Shown: positions 1-10,312 of the stretch, one piece after another
Position numbering within the stretch: position 1 is the stretch's first letter
Layout of the letters: every line of letters starts with the position of its first letter
Position numbers and translations under genes: made by a program
Source of the DNA: Varanus komodoensis
Taxonomy: Eukaryota > Chordata > Lepidosauria > Squamata > Varanidae
Direction: 5' to 3'
DNA: 64,000 nt
Assembly: GCF_004798865.1 (NCBI RefSeq)
Contig: NW_025335317.1
Span: 29,190,882 to 29,254,881, forward strand
Notes under the pieces: generated by a model
What the model saw: only the letters and a program-made list of their open reading frames with translations
Told to the model about the DNA's origin: nothing
Databases searched by the model: none

Positions 1-510
1 GAAATCCAGGTAAACCACATCCATTGCATCCCCTCTGTCGAGCCACCTTGAAGCCTTTGCATAGAATTCCACAAGGTTTTTCTGGCAGGACCTGTTTTTG
101 CCGAAGCCGTGTTGTGTGGCCACCTTCCCTATCTAGCGTCACTAGATCTCTCTCTATTATGAGCCTTTCCATTGTTTTTCCTACAATGGACATAAGGCTA
201 ACTGGTCTGTAATTCCCCATGTCCCCTCTACCACCCTTTTTGAAAATGGGGACCACTGATGCCACCCTCCGTTCTCCACGAGGCCTCAGAAATGGAGGCC
301 AGCGGGCGTGAGGGAACCCCTGCCAACTCGCTAAGTACTCTCAGGTGTAACCCGTCAGGGCCCAGTGCCTTTGTAATGTCCAGTGCCCTGAGAGGCCCCT
401 TGACTTCTAGGAGAGTGGCTCTAATCTGTGCCCCTAAATCCCCAGCCTCATCTAATCTCCCTGGGTATGAAGGTCTGGCTGTCTCAGCCAGGTGGCAACT
501 CAAGGAAGAC
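1..510 (-). mobile_element. CR1 LINE fragment, reverse-transcriptase region
   Basis: Read on the minus strand, this encodes the N-terminal part of a CR1 reverse transcriptase. Residues such as LGPDGLHLRVLSELAG and RPLASISEASWRT match the same stretch of the larger CR1 at 16706-17400, and the nucleotide sequence is nearly collinear with it. A short deletion removes the VPEDW segment after WRTE. The element runs off the left edge just as the YLDFSKAFD motif would start, so its 3' half lies outside the window. The frame is broken downstream of the GW end of the 91-residue open stretch, so it is not active. CR1 assignment is firm; the subfamily is close to that of the 13.85-18.56 kb copy. Confidence 0.85.
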
Positions 511-2421
511 TAGGCACCAAGGAGCTCCAATAGTGATGGGAATGCAAAACAACATAAATTACTTCCAAGGACAGAACTATTCATCCCCACCTAACCACCC
601 CAAGGCTGGAGACTGCAGGCCTGAAAGGTATATGATTCTCACCTGAGTACTGTCAGGAAATGGCACCTTATGAGTCATCAGTTTGATTTAATGGGATAAA
701 AGCAGGGAGCTAAGGAAGATTGGGGTTCCTCTTTGAGGGAAGTCAGGGATAGCTGAACACTACAACCATCTATAATCCAACATGCTGTTTCCTCTCATTC
801 TTTTCCTGCTCATGTGTCATCCCATAACTTTGGGTGAGCAGGAAGTCCAGACCTCCTTCCCCCTCCCTTGCCAGAAAATACATCATGGCTTTTCAAGCAC
901 CCACATGGTTGACCCCCTTCTCAATCTTCTTCCACACTGTTATGGGAACATTCCTCACAATCCCCACTGAAATGTGGTACAGTCCTTATTCTAACATGGA
1001 CAAATCTGAAACCTCAGTTTGAGACCTGTCAAATGCTTCAAAGTGGAGGAGGGAAAGTCTGCTTACGCGAATCCTTGCAGGACAGGGTGCATGCCTGGTG
1101 GACTTTGTCTGCAGGCATGCCCTTTCCTAGTAGCCATCCCAGGAAGTTTAATGCCACCTTTGTGAAACTGTAATCACCCACCATTGTGCACAAGGGACAA
1201 TAAAACAATTAAACACTGATTTTTGCAATTATTTGCAAAATTAATTTGGCATCCTTTTTAAAGCATTTACCCTCTCTGGGCAGCCCCTCCACGGTACCAC
1301 TGGCAACTCATAGAGCGATTTCTCAGGAATGGGTCAACCAAGTTCATGAAAGGTGGCTTGAGAGCCATACTTCAAGATCTGAAATGAAGAGGAAAAGAAG
1401 GACATTTAAAGTACCATTGTAAGCCCCAACAAACTACAAACAACTTGAGCAACAGCAGGGAGGGTGGGGAAGCTTGATGACTCCAGCAGAATTCCCTGGG
1501 ACACCTGTTAGAGGACAAAGGAATATTTTTAAGATTGATGCCTGAGTGTGGACCAATTTATGCTTGCTCATGTTAAACCACATTTGCCATTTAGATTTCC
1601 ATTCTCCCAGTTAAGAGAGATCCTTTTGGAATTCTTTGTCATCCTTTTTGTAATCCTTTTTTTATTCAACATTTTTATCAAATGTTTTGGCCTTACAGTA
1701 CACTCCCAATTGTCTTAAAATTTGACACTAAAGCCTGAATAAATGAAAATGTAAAAGTTTGTTTTTCTTCCAATTACACACACACAGATACAAAGAAAAC
1801 ATATTTGCTAGCTTTGAAGGATATCCCTCCTTCTACCAGCTGAAAATGTCCCACACACACACACACACTCCAGTATTACTGGCAGTGAAGATGTAAATGG
1901 CCTCACCCACTGAAATAAATTTACAAAGAACTTCTGTAAGCCTTTCCCATTCTTCATCAGTGTGATTCAAGGGACATGGCCTGCAGCTCCACTCAATCAA
2001 ATAAGGCTGTGATGGCATATATAATCTAATGGTTTGACATTTTTATTGCAATTCATTGAAACTAAAGAGAGATGACTACATTAATATCTCTATTCAGTTT
2101 AATAATAACGGGTATGAAACTAATGTGCCAAATTACCATTCTCTTGAAGGCTTTAACTCTTTGTGACTAGCAGAAAGGGTGAGACTTCAGAGCTAGTACC
2201 ATGAAGAACAGCACAGCCTCTACTGAAAACTAGAGCAAGTAGTATCAACATCTTCTTTTTTTTCCTTTTTGAAGGGAGTATTATTTTCTTACATGTTAGG
2301 AATGTTGGTTTTTGAATGTCTGGGATAATAAAGATAGCTAATTTGTGTAAGAGAGTTTGCTTCCGCATTCCAAAGGATCTGGGGAAAAGAGCATTTCATT
2401 ATTATAATTTAAAATAATACT
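511..2421. other. Unassigned AT-rich DNA
   Basis: I see no gene or confident repeat. Short CA runs lie near 1779-1787 and 1852-1868. Open frames here are short and have no recognisable motif. Confidence 0.5.
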
Positions 2422-2513
2422 TATAGAAACATAGAAACAGAGCAAGTCAGAAGGGACCTCCCGGGCCATCTAGTCTGACCTCCGGCACCAGCCGGCTCTG
2501 CTCACGACATGCC
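2422..2513 (-). mobile_element. CR1 3' tail, minus orientation
   Basis: The stretch begins with a tandem CATAGAAACATAGAAACAG, the reverse complement of the CR1 TTTCTATG tail. It continues through the conserved 3' UTR ending in the complement of GGGCATGTCGTGAGC. It matches 18460-18561 in reverse complement, so it is a strongly 5'-truncated insertion of the same CR1 family. Confidence 0.9.
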
Positions 2514-3334
2514 CACTTATGGATTTTTATGTTCTGCTTGACAGTCTTTTAACTGCTGTAAGCCATCCAAAGAGCCATGTGGCTATTGTGACAGTCTATA
2601 AAAGCTTGAAATAAATAAATTAATAAAATTTATATTTGTTTATATTATATTCAGTACTCTGGTCAGTGTTAACACAGGGTCCCTTCCATCAGTCCAAGTG
2701 TGCTGCCAACCTAGGACTTCTAAAATATGCATAGGCAGTAAGGTTTTGGTGGGTCTCTGGAGTTGTGAGGCAAGCACTGGGAGTACTTCTCTGGAGTAAC
2801 CTCATACTGAAACACTAACTGTGGTATTTTTGAATGCCAACATGCAATGAATAGCTATGAATTTCTATTTATGTGTCCAGAACAAGCAATAGGGAATAGA
2901 GATTATCAGTCTTAGTTTTGTGTATTTGAGTAATTAAACCAAGAGGCAGATTTATGTCAATTCTCTCGCTGAAAATTGTTCTAATAGTTTCTCTTCCCAT
3001 TATGAAACAAGAAGGTTTTTTCTTCTATTTGTATTTTGTCAGTGGTGACAATTGGTAAAGCTTGATTTTCTACTTATGGTTAAGTCTTTCCTTTCCTAGA
3101 AACTTCAGCTGGTACAGAATGCAATGAGATTAATATTTTTTGGTGAGGGCCTAGGCATCAATTCATGTGAACTAGTTGCACTGGTGACCAATGTGTTTCC
3201 AAGCCCAATGAAAGTGCTGGTTTAGATATTTAAAACATGGCCCACAAGCCATCTGTTGATACCCTTAATATTTTTGTGGCTACTGCTACTGTCAGATTTG
3301 ATGTTGTTCTTATGTTATCATCTCCAACTTACTG

Positions 3335-3600
3335 AAATCCCATGAATGTAGGACCCCCAAAATGTGCTGTCTATGACAGCCCTGATCAGGTCTTCCAATT
3401 TAAGGCTGTGACATCCTTCATGGATTCAGTCCATCTCCTATTTGTCTTCCTTTTCTTCTTCTGCCAATGGTTTTCCCCAGCAAGGAAAACCATTGCCTTT
3501 TCCAAGGAATCTTGCCTTCTCACAATATGTCCAAAGTATGATAGCCTTCATTTTTTTCATTCTTGCTTTTAGGAAAGTTCTGGTAAGATTTTATTTGTTA
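3335..3600 (-). mobile_element. RTE-like LINE C-terminal remnant
   Basis: On the minus strand one frame reads SYFGHIVRRQDSLEKAMVF, then a basic stretch KKKRKTNRRWTESMKDV. This is the pattern of the C-terminal tail of RTE-type LINE ORF2 proteins (YFGHIxRRxxSLEKxxMLG, RRRGRxxxRWxDSIxD). Only about 80 residues are recognisable, and no reverse-transcriptase core is present. The clade within RTE is uncertain. Confidence 0.6.
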
Positions 3601-3639
3601 GACACTTGTTCATCTTTCTTTTGGTCCAGGGTATTCACA

Positions 3640-4837
3640 AGACTCTACTCAAAAAATATGTACCTGGGAACTATAGACCAGTTAGTTTGACATCAATCCT
3701 TGGACAAATTCTGGAGCAAATTATTTAAAAAATCATCTGCAAGGGTCTTGATTAATAGTGATTAATAGAAGTGATTAATATAAGCCAGCATGGATTTATC
3801 AAAAATAAATCCTGTCAGTCTAATCTAATCTCATTTTTTTGACAGGATAACCTCCCAGATGGATGAAGGGAACACTGTGGACATAATCTTCAGCAAAACT
3901 TTCGACATAGTGCCATACAACATTCTGATAAGCAAATTAGCAAAAACTGCAGTAGATGGGAAAACTATTAGAAGCATCCAAAATTGGCTGCTAAATTGGA
4001 CACAAATTAATGGCACCTACTCAAATTGTGCTCATTAATGGCACCCACTCAAATTGGATGGAGGTAACTAGTGGGGTGCCACAGGGTTCAGTCCTGGGCC
4101 CAGGGTTCTTCAATATCTTTATTAATTATTAAGATGAGGAAGTACAAGGAAAGATAATAAAATTTGCAAATGATACAAAACTGGGTGGAATAGCAAGCAC
4201 CTTAGAGGACAGAATGAAGATCTAGGGAAATCTTGATAAACTTGAAAACTGGCCTCAAACCAACAGAATGAGATTCAATAAGGATAAGTGCCAAGTCTTC
4301 CACCTAGGAAAAAGAAGCCAAATGCATCGATACAAGATGGGGAATATGTGAGTCAAAAGAACTGAACAAGAAAAAGATCTCGGAGTTATTGTGGACAATC
4401 AGCTAAACACGCGTCAACAATGTGATGCATCCTCTAAAAGGGCAAATGCCATTTTGGAATGCACTAACAGAAGTATTACTTCCAAATCATAAGACATAGT
4501 AGTTCCTCTATTCTCCTCACTAGTCAGACCTCACTTGGCATATTGTGTCCAGTTCTGGGCACCAAGATTTAAGAAAGATGGAGGAAAATTAGAAAGGTTC
4601 CAGAGGAGGACAACAAAAATGCTCCAGGGTTTGGAAACACTGTCCTTTGAGGAGAGACTGAGGGAACTGGGCATGTGCAGCCTTGAGAAGAGAAGATTGA
4701 GGAGGGAGATGGTATCCCTCTACAAGTATCTCAAAAGCTGTCACAAAGAGGAAGATCAAGATTTCTTGCTGATTCCAGAGTGTAGGAAACGGAATAATCA
4801 ATTCAAGTTATGACAACCCAGATTCAGGCTAGACATG
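3640..4837 (+). mobile_element. CR1-like LINE fragment (older subfamily)
   Basis: Decayed frames encode pieces of CR1 ORF2: a region before the YLDFSKAFD motif, then [12 protein letters not shown] near 4070, a degenerate catalytic region near 4160, and an open C-terminal block at 4535-4813. That block reads [29 protein letters not shown] and ELGMCSLEKRRLRREMVSLYKYLK, which is diagnostic of the CR1 C-terminus. Many stops and frameshifts separate the pieces. The 3' end is missing and runs directly into a MITE near 4838. It resembles the copy at 29280 more than the one at 14-18 kb. Confidence 0.8.
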
Positions 4838-5446
4838 AACAGAAATTTCAGGAAAATTTTTCCTCAGGTCGCGAACTCCACATTGGGTGATGATCGCGAT
4901 CACGGCCATCTTCCCTGCAAACACGATCGTGTTCACGGGGCGGGGGGGGGGGGGGAGATGGCCGTGATCGTGCTGGGGGAGGAGATGGCCACAGTCGTGC
5001 TCGGGCAGTGGATGGCCGCGATCGCACCCATGTTCCCTGCCTGAGCACAATTGTGGTCATGCTGGGGTGGGGGGGAGATGGCCACGATCATGCTCGGGAG
5101 GGATGGCCACGATTGTGCCCATGTTTCCTGCCCAAGCGCAACCATGCTCGTGCCCGTCTGTGGCCGTGATCATGATCGTGCTTGTGCAGGGATGATGGGC
5201 ATGATCGCGGTCGTGCTGCGGGGAAGATGGCCATGCTCATGCTCGGGGGGGTGGTGGGGAGATGGCCACGATCTTTGTTCTTTGTCACTTTGCTTCAAAT
5301 TTTTGTGATTTTTAAAAAAATAGTTACAGAACGGATTAACCTTATTTACATTGAGCCTTATGGGGAAATTTGACTTGGCTCACAACCAATTTGGGTCATG
5401 ACCAGAGTCCTAGAAAGGATTAAATTCATGAGCCAAGGTACCACTG
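4838..5446 (-). mobile_element. GC-rich mariner-like MITE, copy 1 (one end lost)
   Basis: The right end reads TGAGCCAAGGTACCACTG followed by TA, the inverted terminus shared with copies at 12948 and 53233. The left terminus is missing, and the junction with the CR1 fragment falls within a stretch similar to both elements. The interior at about 4880-5275 is a degenerate array of units around GATGGCCACGATCGTGCTCG separated by G-runs. The copy is inverted relative to the other two. No transposase is encoded, so it is non-autonomous. TIR sequence and TA target site suggest the Tc1/mariner (pogo/Tigger) group. Confidence 0.75.
4880..5275. repeat. Degenerate GC-rich minisatellite inside MITE
   Basis: Irregular repeats of a roughly 20-30 bp unit containing GATGGCC and GATCGTG, with G homopolymers of up to about 12. 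CpG content is far above the surrounding AT-rich DNA. All six frames stay partly open because of composition, which explains several short meaningless frames here. Confidence 0.7.
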
Positions 5447-5617
5447 TATATACACAAGCAAAGAGGGATAGTATCAGGAGTCCTGACCCAGTCCTTCTGA
5501 GGAGGGAAATGGCCAGTAGCCTATTATTCCTGGCTAATTGACCCACCAGTGCAAGGTGGGCCAGCTTTCCTCTGGATTTGTTGTCTGGATTCCACCCAGA
5601 CAACAATTTTTTTTGTT

Positions 5618-5709
5618 GGATTTTCTGGATTAAAGTATGGCATTCAAAAGAACAGGTTTTCTTTTTTCTGGATTTTCTGGATTAAAGTATGGCATTCAAA
5701 AGAACAGGT
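5618..5709. repeat. Two-copy 52-bp direct repeat
   Basis: The motif GGATTTTCTGGATTAAAGTA begins near 5618 and again near 5670, and the identity continues through ATGGCATTCAAAAGAACAGGT. It is a simple local duplication. Confidence 0.85.
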
Positions 5710-6307
5710 GGCCACAAATTCCAGGCTGCAGAGAATGACTTAGAACAATCACAGAGTGTTCCTACAAAATAAGAGTTCTATACCACTTCTAAACAAGCCA
5801 TGTGATAGATTACTGCAGACATGTTACTTAAAGACAAAGTAATTATCCTCTAATGTTACTGAAGATTTATAAGGAGGTCAGTCAATTTGTCTAGGCTGCA
5901 TCATTAAAAAGATATAACCAAATGAGAAGCAGAAAGAGGTTGTCGCTGTTGGATGCTAATTTAACATATCATACATAATGTCACAAAATGAATCTTGGTC
6001 AATCAGTGCGATTTCTGGCTCCTATTTTAGTCATGTAACAATATTCTTTAGCTGAGAACTATTGTTTATTCATGCTGTATCATATCTGACTAGTAGGTCA
6101 AATATCATACTGTCTTTCTGTATGAAGTTTTTCCTCATTGCCCAAGTAGCACTTAAACTTTAGTATCCAAACTCATGGTTATCATTGAGTTTTGGAAGGA
6201 ATAAATCTACACTCCTATGAGCCCATGGCAATATCCCACACATGGTTGCTATCCTCACACTGTAGTAGTAGTTGTTGTTGCTGCGGCTAATGAGTTTATT
6301 TACTAAG

Positions 6308-7275
6308 GTAAAGGGTGTGTTATGTTATTTGCGAAGTCGTGCCCTACCCGTTGCGACCCCATGGACAACAATCCTCCAGGCTCTTCTATCCTCCACCATC
6401 CCCCAGAGTGCACCTAAGCTCACACCTACAGCTTCAGTGACTCCATCTAGCCACCTCATCCTCTGCCATCCCCTTCTTTTTCTGTCAACTGTTCCCAGCA
6501 TTAGGGTCCTTCCGTCTCATTAGGTGGCCAAAGTATTTGAGTTTCATCTTCAGTATCTGGCCTTCTAAAGAGCAGTCAGAGTTGATCTCCTCTAAGACTG
6601 ACCAGTTTGATCTCCTCACAGTCTAAGGGACTCGCAGGAGTCTCCTCCAGCACCACAATTCAAAGGCCTCAATTCTTTGGCACTCAGCCTTCCTTATGGT
6701 CCAACTTTCACAGCCATACATTGCAACTGGGAAAACCATAGCCTTGACTATACACACTTTTGTTGGCAGGGTGATGTCTCTGCTTTTTAGCATGCTGTCT
6801 AGATTTGCCATAGCTTTCCTCCCAAGCAGCAAGCATCTTTTAATTTCTTGGCTGCAGTCCCTGTCTGCAGTGATCTTGGAGCCCAGGAAAATAAAATCTG
6901 TCACTACCTCCATTTCTTACCCATCTTTTTGTCAGAAGTGATAGGACCAGATGCCATGATCTTAATTTTCTTAATGTTGAGTGTCAAGCCAACTTTTGTG
7001 ATCTCCTCTTTCACCCGTATCAAGAGGCTCTTTAGTTCCTCTTCACTTTCAGCTATTGGAGTGGTATCATCTGCATATCTGAGGCTGTTGATATTTCTCC
7101 CAGCAATCTTAATTCCAACTTCTGATTTATCCACCTCTGCCCTTTTGCATGATGATCACGTTTTGTCAGAGCTCTCTGCTATGACCTGACCATCTTGGGT
7201 GCCCCTGCATGGTATAGCTCATAGCTTCATTGAGCTACACAGGCCCCTTCGCCACCACAAGGCAGTGATCCATGA
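6308..7275 (-). mobile_element. RTE-BovB LINE, 3' half
   Basis: Minus-strand frames contain hallmark BovB ORF2 residues. First comes SEVGIKIAGRNINSLRYADD, with an intact YADD catalytic motif (about 7050-7134). Then VVTDFIFLGSKITADRDCS, KSRDITLPTKV and YGCESWTIRKAE, ending in ELWCWRRLLRVP (6623-6913). A frameshift separates the two blocks. The far 3' end at 6308-6500 is the BovB 3' UTR/C-terminal region with its tell-tale GGGGTCGCAACGGGTAGGGC. BovB is abundant in squamates and known for horizontal transfer. It is broken and 5'-truncated. Confidence 0.9.
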
Positions 7276-7606
7276 GGGGGATTTACTAAGATACTTAACT
7301 AGAAAACAGTGGGACATTTCTTTATAATTGCTAAATTATAATTGCTTCTTTATAGATACTTACCTGTAGGAGGAGAAGGAGACTCTATTGCCTGAGTTCC
7401 TTACCCTGTTGCTAGATTCAAATGGTTCACTGGTTTGTGTGCTCACACTTCAGCACTGGGGATCCACATGCTTGAGCTACACTGAACTCAACTGAAGCTA
7501 GCTTACACCTTTTTGGTTTGTAAGCAGGCTTTTCTTCTAGCTAGGTCTGCACAGTGGCCCCTGTCAGAATAGCGCCATGTATTGCTTTTTTTTGAGTGGG
7601 GAGGAT

Positions 7607-7862
7607 GGCAGGTGGTGCAGTGGTTTAATCTGCTGTGCTGCTGGGCTGGTTGATCAAAAGGTCGCTGCTTCGAATCTGCACAATGGGGTGAGTTCCCATT
7701 GCTCCATCCCAGCTTCTGCCAACCTTGCAGTTCGAAAGCATGCAAATGCAAGTAGATAAAAAGGTACCACTTTGGTGGGCAGGTAACAGTGAGCACCGCC
7801 CCCTAGAGTCAGGCATGTGTGGACATAATGTCAAGGGGAAACCTTTACCTTTACCTTTACTG
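7607..7862 (+). mobile_element. Sauria SINE
   Basis: It starts with GGTGGTGCAGTGGTTTAATC, contains the tRNA-like B-box-style segment GGTCGCTGCTTCGAATC, and the conserved GCAAATGCAAGTAGAT. It ends in CACCGCCCCCTAGAGTC and a (CCTTTA)n tail. This is the architecture of Sauria SINEs, whose tail is mobilised by BovB. An internal segment present in the copy at 44315 (the GGCCACATGACC part) is deleted here. Confidence 0.88.
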
Positions 7863-8629
7863 CTTTTTTATGCATGTCCTTGTTGGAGTATATGACTGAA
7901 GTTCTCTTCAATCACTCAGTAATCTCTGTTAGAGCAAGACTGTAAAATTCTAAGTTCCTGTTGGCTCTCCCCCCAGGATTTAGCTCCCTTCAGTTTGCAA
8001 AGAGTTACCTTTCGGTTGGATTAAGCTGCCTGTACTGTGTCCTTTTTGTGACTTCAACTGATGTTTCATGCATTTCTAATGATTATCTGAGGTAATTTAG
8101 TAGATAGCAAGTAAATAGCACTTGCCTTTGTCTTTAACAGGTAATCTTAATTTGTGTGTATGCTGAAGCTTTGTCAACAGGGACACTTTGGAACAAGTCA
8201 TCTGCTCGTTCTCCCTGCCCTCCAACCACACATATACTTCGAAGCAGATCAGGCTTAGAAAAGGACAAAAGGCTTTTAACTCAAGTCCTTATTATGGTAA
8301 AGCTGGTCAGCTAAGCTGCCTTTGTAATGCAGATGAACTGTATTGCCGAAGTCAATAACCATAGACACAAGAGGTTAGAATACTGGCTATTAGGGAAATG
8401 CAGCTTAATGATACAGAGCTAATTCCAAACTGAATACTTTTCTCTTCCAAACCTTCAGGAATGTTCTTGCTGCTTTGCATCCAATTGTTGAGATTGTCCG
8501 ATGCTTCTCAACTGGTCTGCACCTCCTACCTGATGTTAGATAATTGGACCAATGATGTTTGGTCTGCTCTACCAAATTTCTCACAGAACTCAAAACAGTG
8601 TATTTCTCCTTGGTTCAGTTGGTCCTGGC
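7863..8629. other. Unassigned DNA
   Basis: No repeat or gene recognised. The short open frames around 8405-8676 on both strands have no family resemblance. Confidence 0.5.
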
Positions 8630-8890
8630 ATTTTATTTCCTTTACTTATTTAAATTTTATACTATGTAATACCTAAAGCTCTCTAGGTGGTGTACAACAG
8701 TCAGTAATATAAAATATAAATAAAACTCATCATAAAATGTCATATGGTGAGTGCTACCACAGAGAAGACCTTCCATGTTGCCACCAACCAAGGCTTTCTT
8801 GGAGATGCCTTTTGGGGAAAGACCTCAGATGTTGAGGTAAATTGCAAGTGGAAAAGTGTTCCATCAAGCATTGTGGTCTCAAGCTGTGTA
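8630..8890 (-). mobile_element. L2-type LINE 3' UTR fragment
   Basis: TTACTTATTTAAATTTTATA followed by CTCTAGGTGGTGTACAACA matches the inverted form of the common squamate LINE end (GGGGCGGCTTACAAC... at 46690). It continues into a degenerate AGAGAAGACCTTCC...GCCACCAACC segment typical of the same 3' UTR. Strongly diverged. Confidence 0.5.
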
Positions 8891-10202
8891 TTGTAATCCC
8901 GCCTTTTCTGCTAGTTCTGATTCAGAATCTGAGAAAACAACCTTTGAACCCATTATGTGAAAAATGAGACTCCTGTCCTACAGGGACAATCTTACTCAGT
9001 GAGGTTGGATCCAGACCCAGACTCTCTTTATTTATGGGACAGTGATTTGCAGTGGAAGCTTCCCAATGGAGGGAAGGGAGAGACCTTTTTCACCAGTTCT
9101 CTCTTCCCCATGTAATTCCACTCCACTACTTCTCATGCTTCTCTGGAATTTTCATGAATGTACTGGAGAGGATTTAGGAAACTGCATGGGGAAGGAGAAA
9201 TCAACCAAAACTCTCCTCCCCTCAACTTTCCTGCAGTGTTTCTGCCAATTTTAAGTCTGAGTCTAATCCATTTTGAGAATTTCCAAGTTGGTTGGCAAGC
9301 TACTCCCTTTTATGTCACATTCCTGCAATTTATTTGTTGCTTATATCTATATAAATTTGCAGGCATTGGTGCCATCAAGGAATCAATAAATGGATCACAA
9401 GGATTTGTTCCTTGAATAGATGGAGTCCATCATTACACTGACCTTGACTAAATAGAATTTATCTCAAACTGATTAAAATCATTGAATATTTCAGAAAGGT
9501 CATTACAGATCCATTGCTTCCTTAAGAATGGATATTCATTTCTTCAATATAAAAGCTCCCAAGACATCTATTGGTATTTCAAAAATAAAGTACATCACAG
9601 TAAAATGCCACATTTAGGTTTGTGAAACAGGGATGAGGGAAGCAGAATTCTCTACCCCTCCTTCCCAGGGTAGACCCTTCAATCCACTTCCAAACATACT
9701 GCAGAGAAAATTTGGACAATCTACTGAAATGCGTAGACTGTGGTGCATATGGATGGGGATTTCCAAAAAGGGTTGGACCTGGAGTTGGTCTTGGAGGACC
9801 TGGCTCACACGTACTGCAAGTGTAGATGGAATGACTGGGACTGCAACCCACTGTCTCTTCGCTTCAGGATCACCATGACATAGTGCTTTCCTGCTCAAGG
9901 CTGTTAATCTTTTGCATCTACTTTTGGTTTCGCTGCAAAATTGAGATCTGAGTGGTATGTTTCCATTTCTGCTACATAGCCTCTAGATAACAATGTGGTA
10001 TAGAGGAACAGCACACATACACAAATGCAAAAAGCATTTTTTTTCACAGATAATACCACATTTTCCTTGCCAAAACAAAACCAAAAACCCTCAGTGAACA
10101 TTCTCTGTAAAAATATAACTGAAACTGAAAGGTCATGACATTGTCTAAAGAACCTAGAAATACCCCTGAGTAGACAATGATGAACATACACTAAATTCTT
10201 CA
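8891..10202. other. Unassigned DNA
   Basis: No convincing gene. Overlapping open frames of 80-94 codons on both strands at 9579-9898 show no conserved motif and look like chance. Confidence 0.45.
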
Positions 10203-10312
10203 TACAAACATAGAAACAGAGTGAGTCATAAGGGGTCTCCTGGGTCATCTAGTCTGACCCCCTGCTCCAGCCAGCTGCACTCATGACATGCCTACCATGT
10301 GCATGTCCAGCC
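10203..10312 (-). mobile_element. CR1 3' tail, minus orientation
   Basis: ACATAGAAACAGAGTGAGTC, then the CR1 3' UTR complement up to CTCATGACATGCC. Same family as 18460-18561 but more diverged; a very short 5'-truncated copy. Confidence 0.85.

Noticed and set aside
4880-5275. Regularly spaced repeats considered as a CRISPR or a satellite array
   Set aside because: Units are irregular and confined to a MITE body in a vertebrate genome; there are no true spacers.
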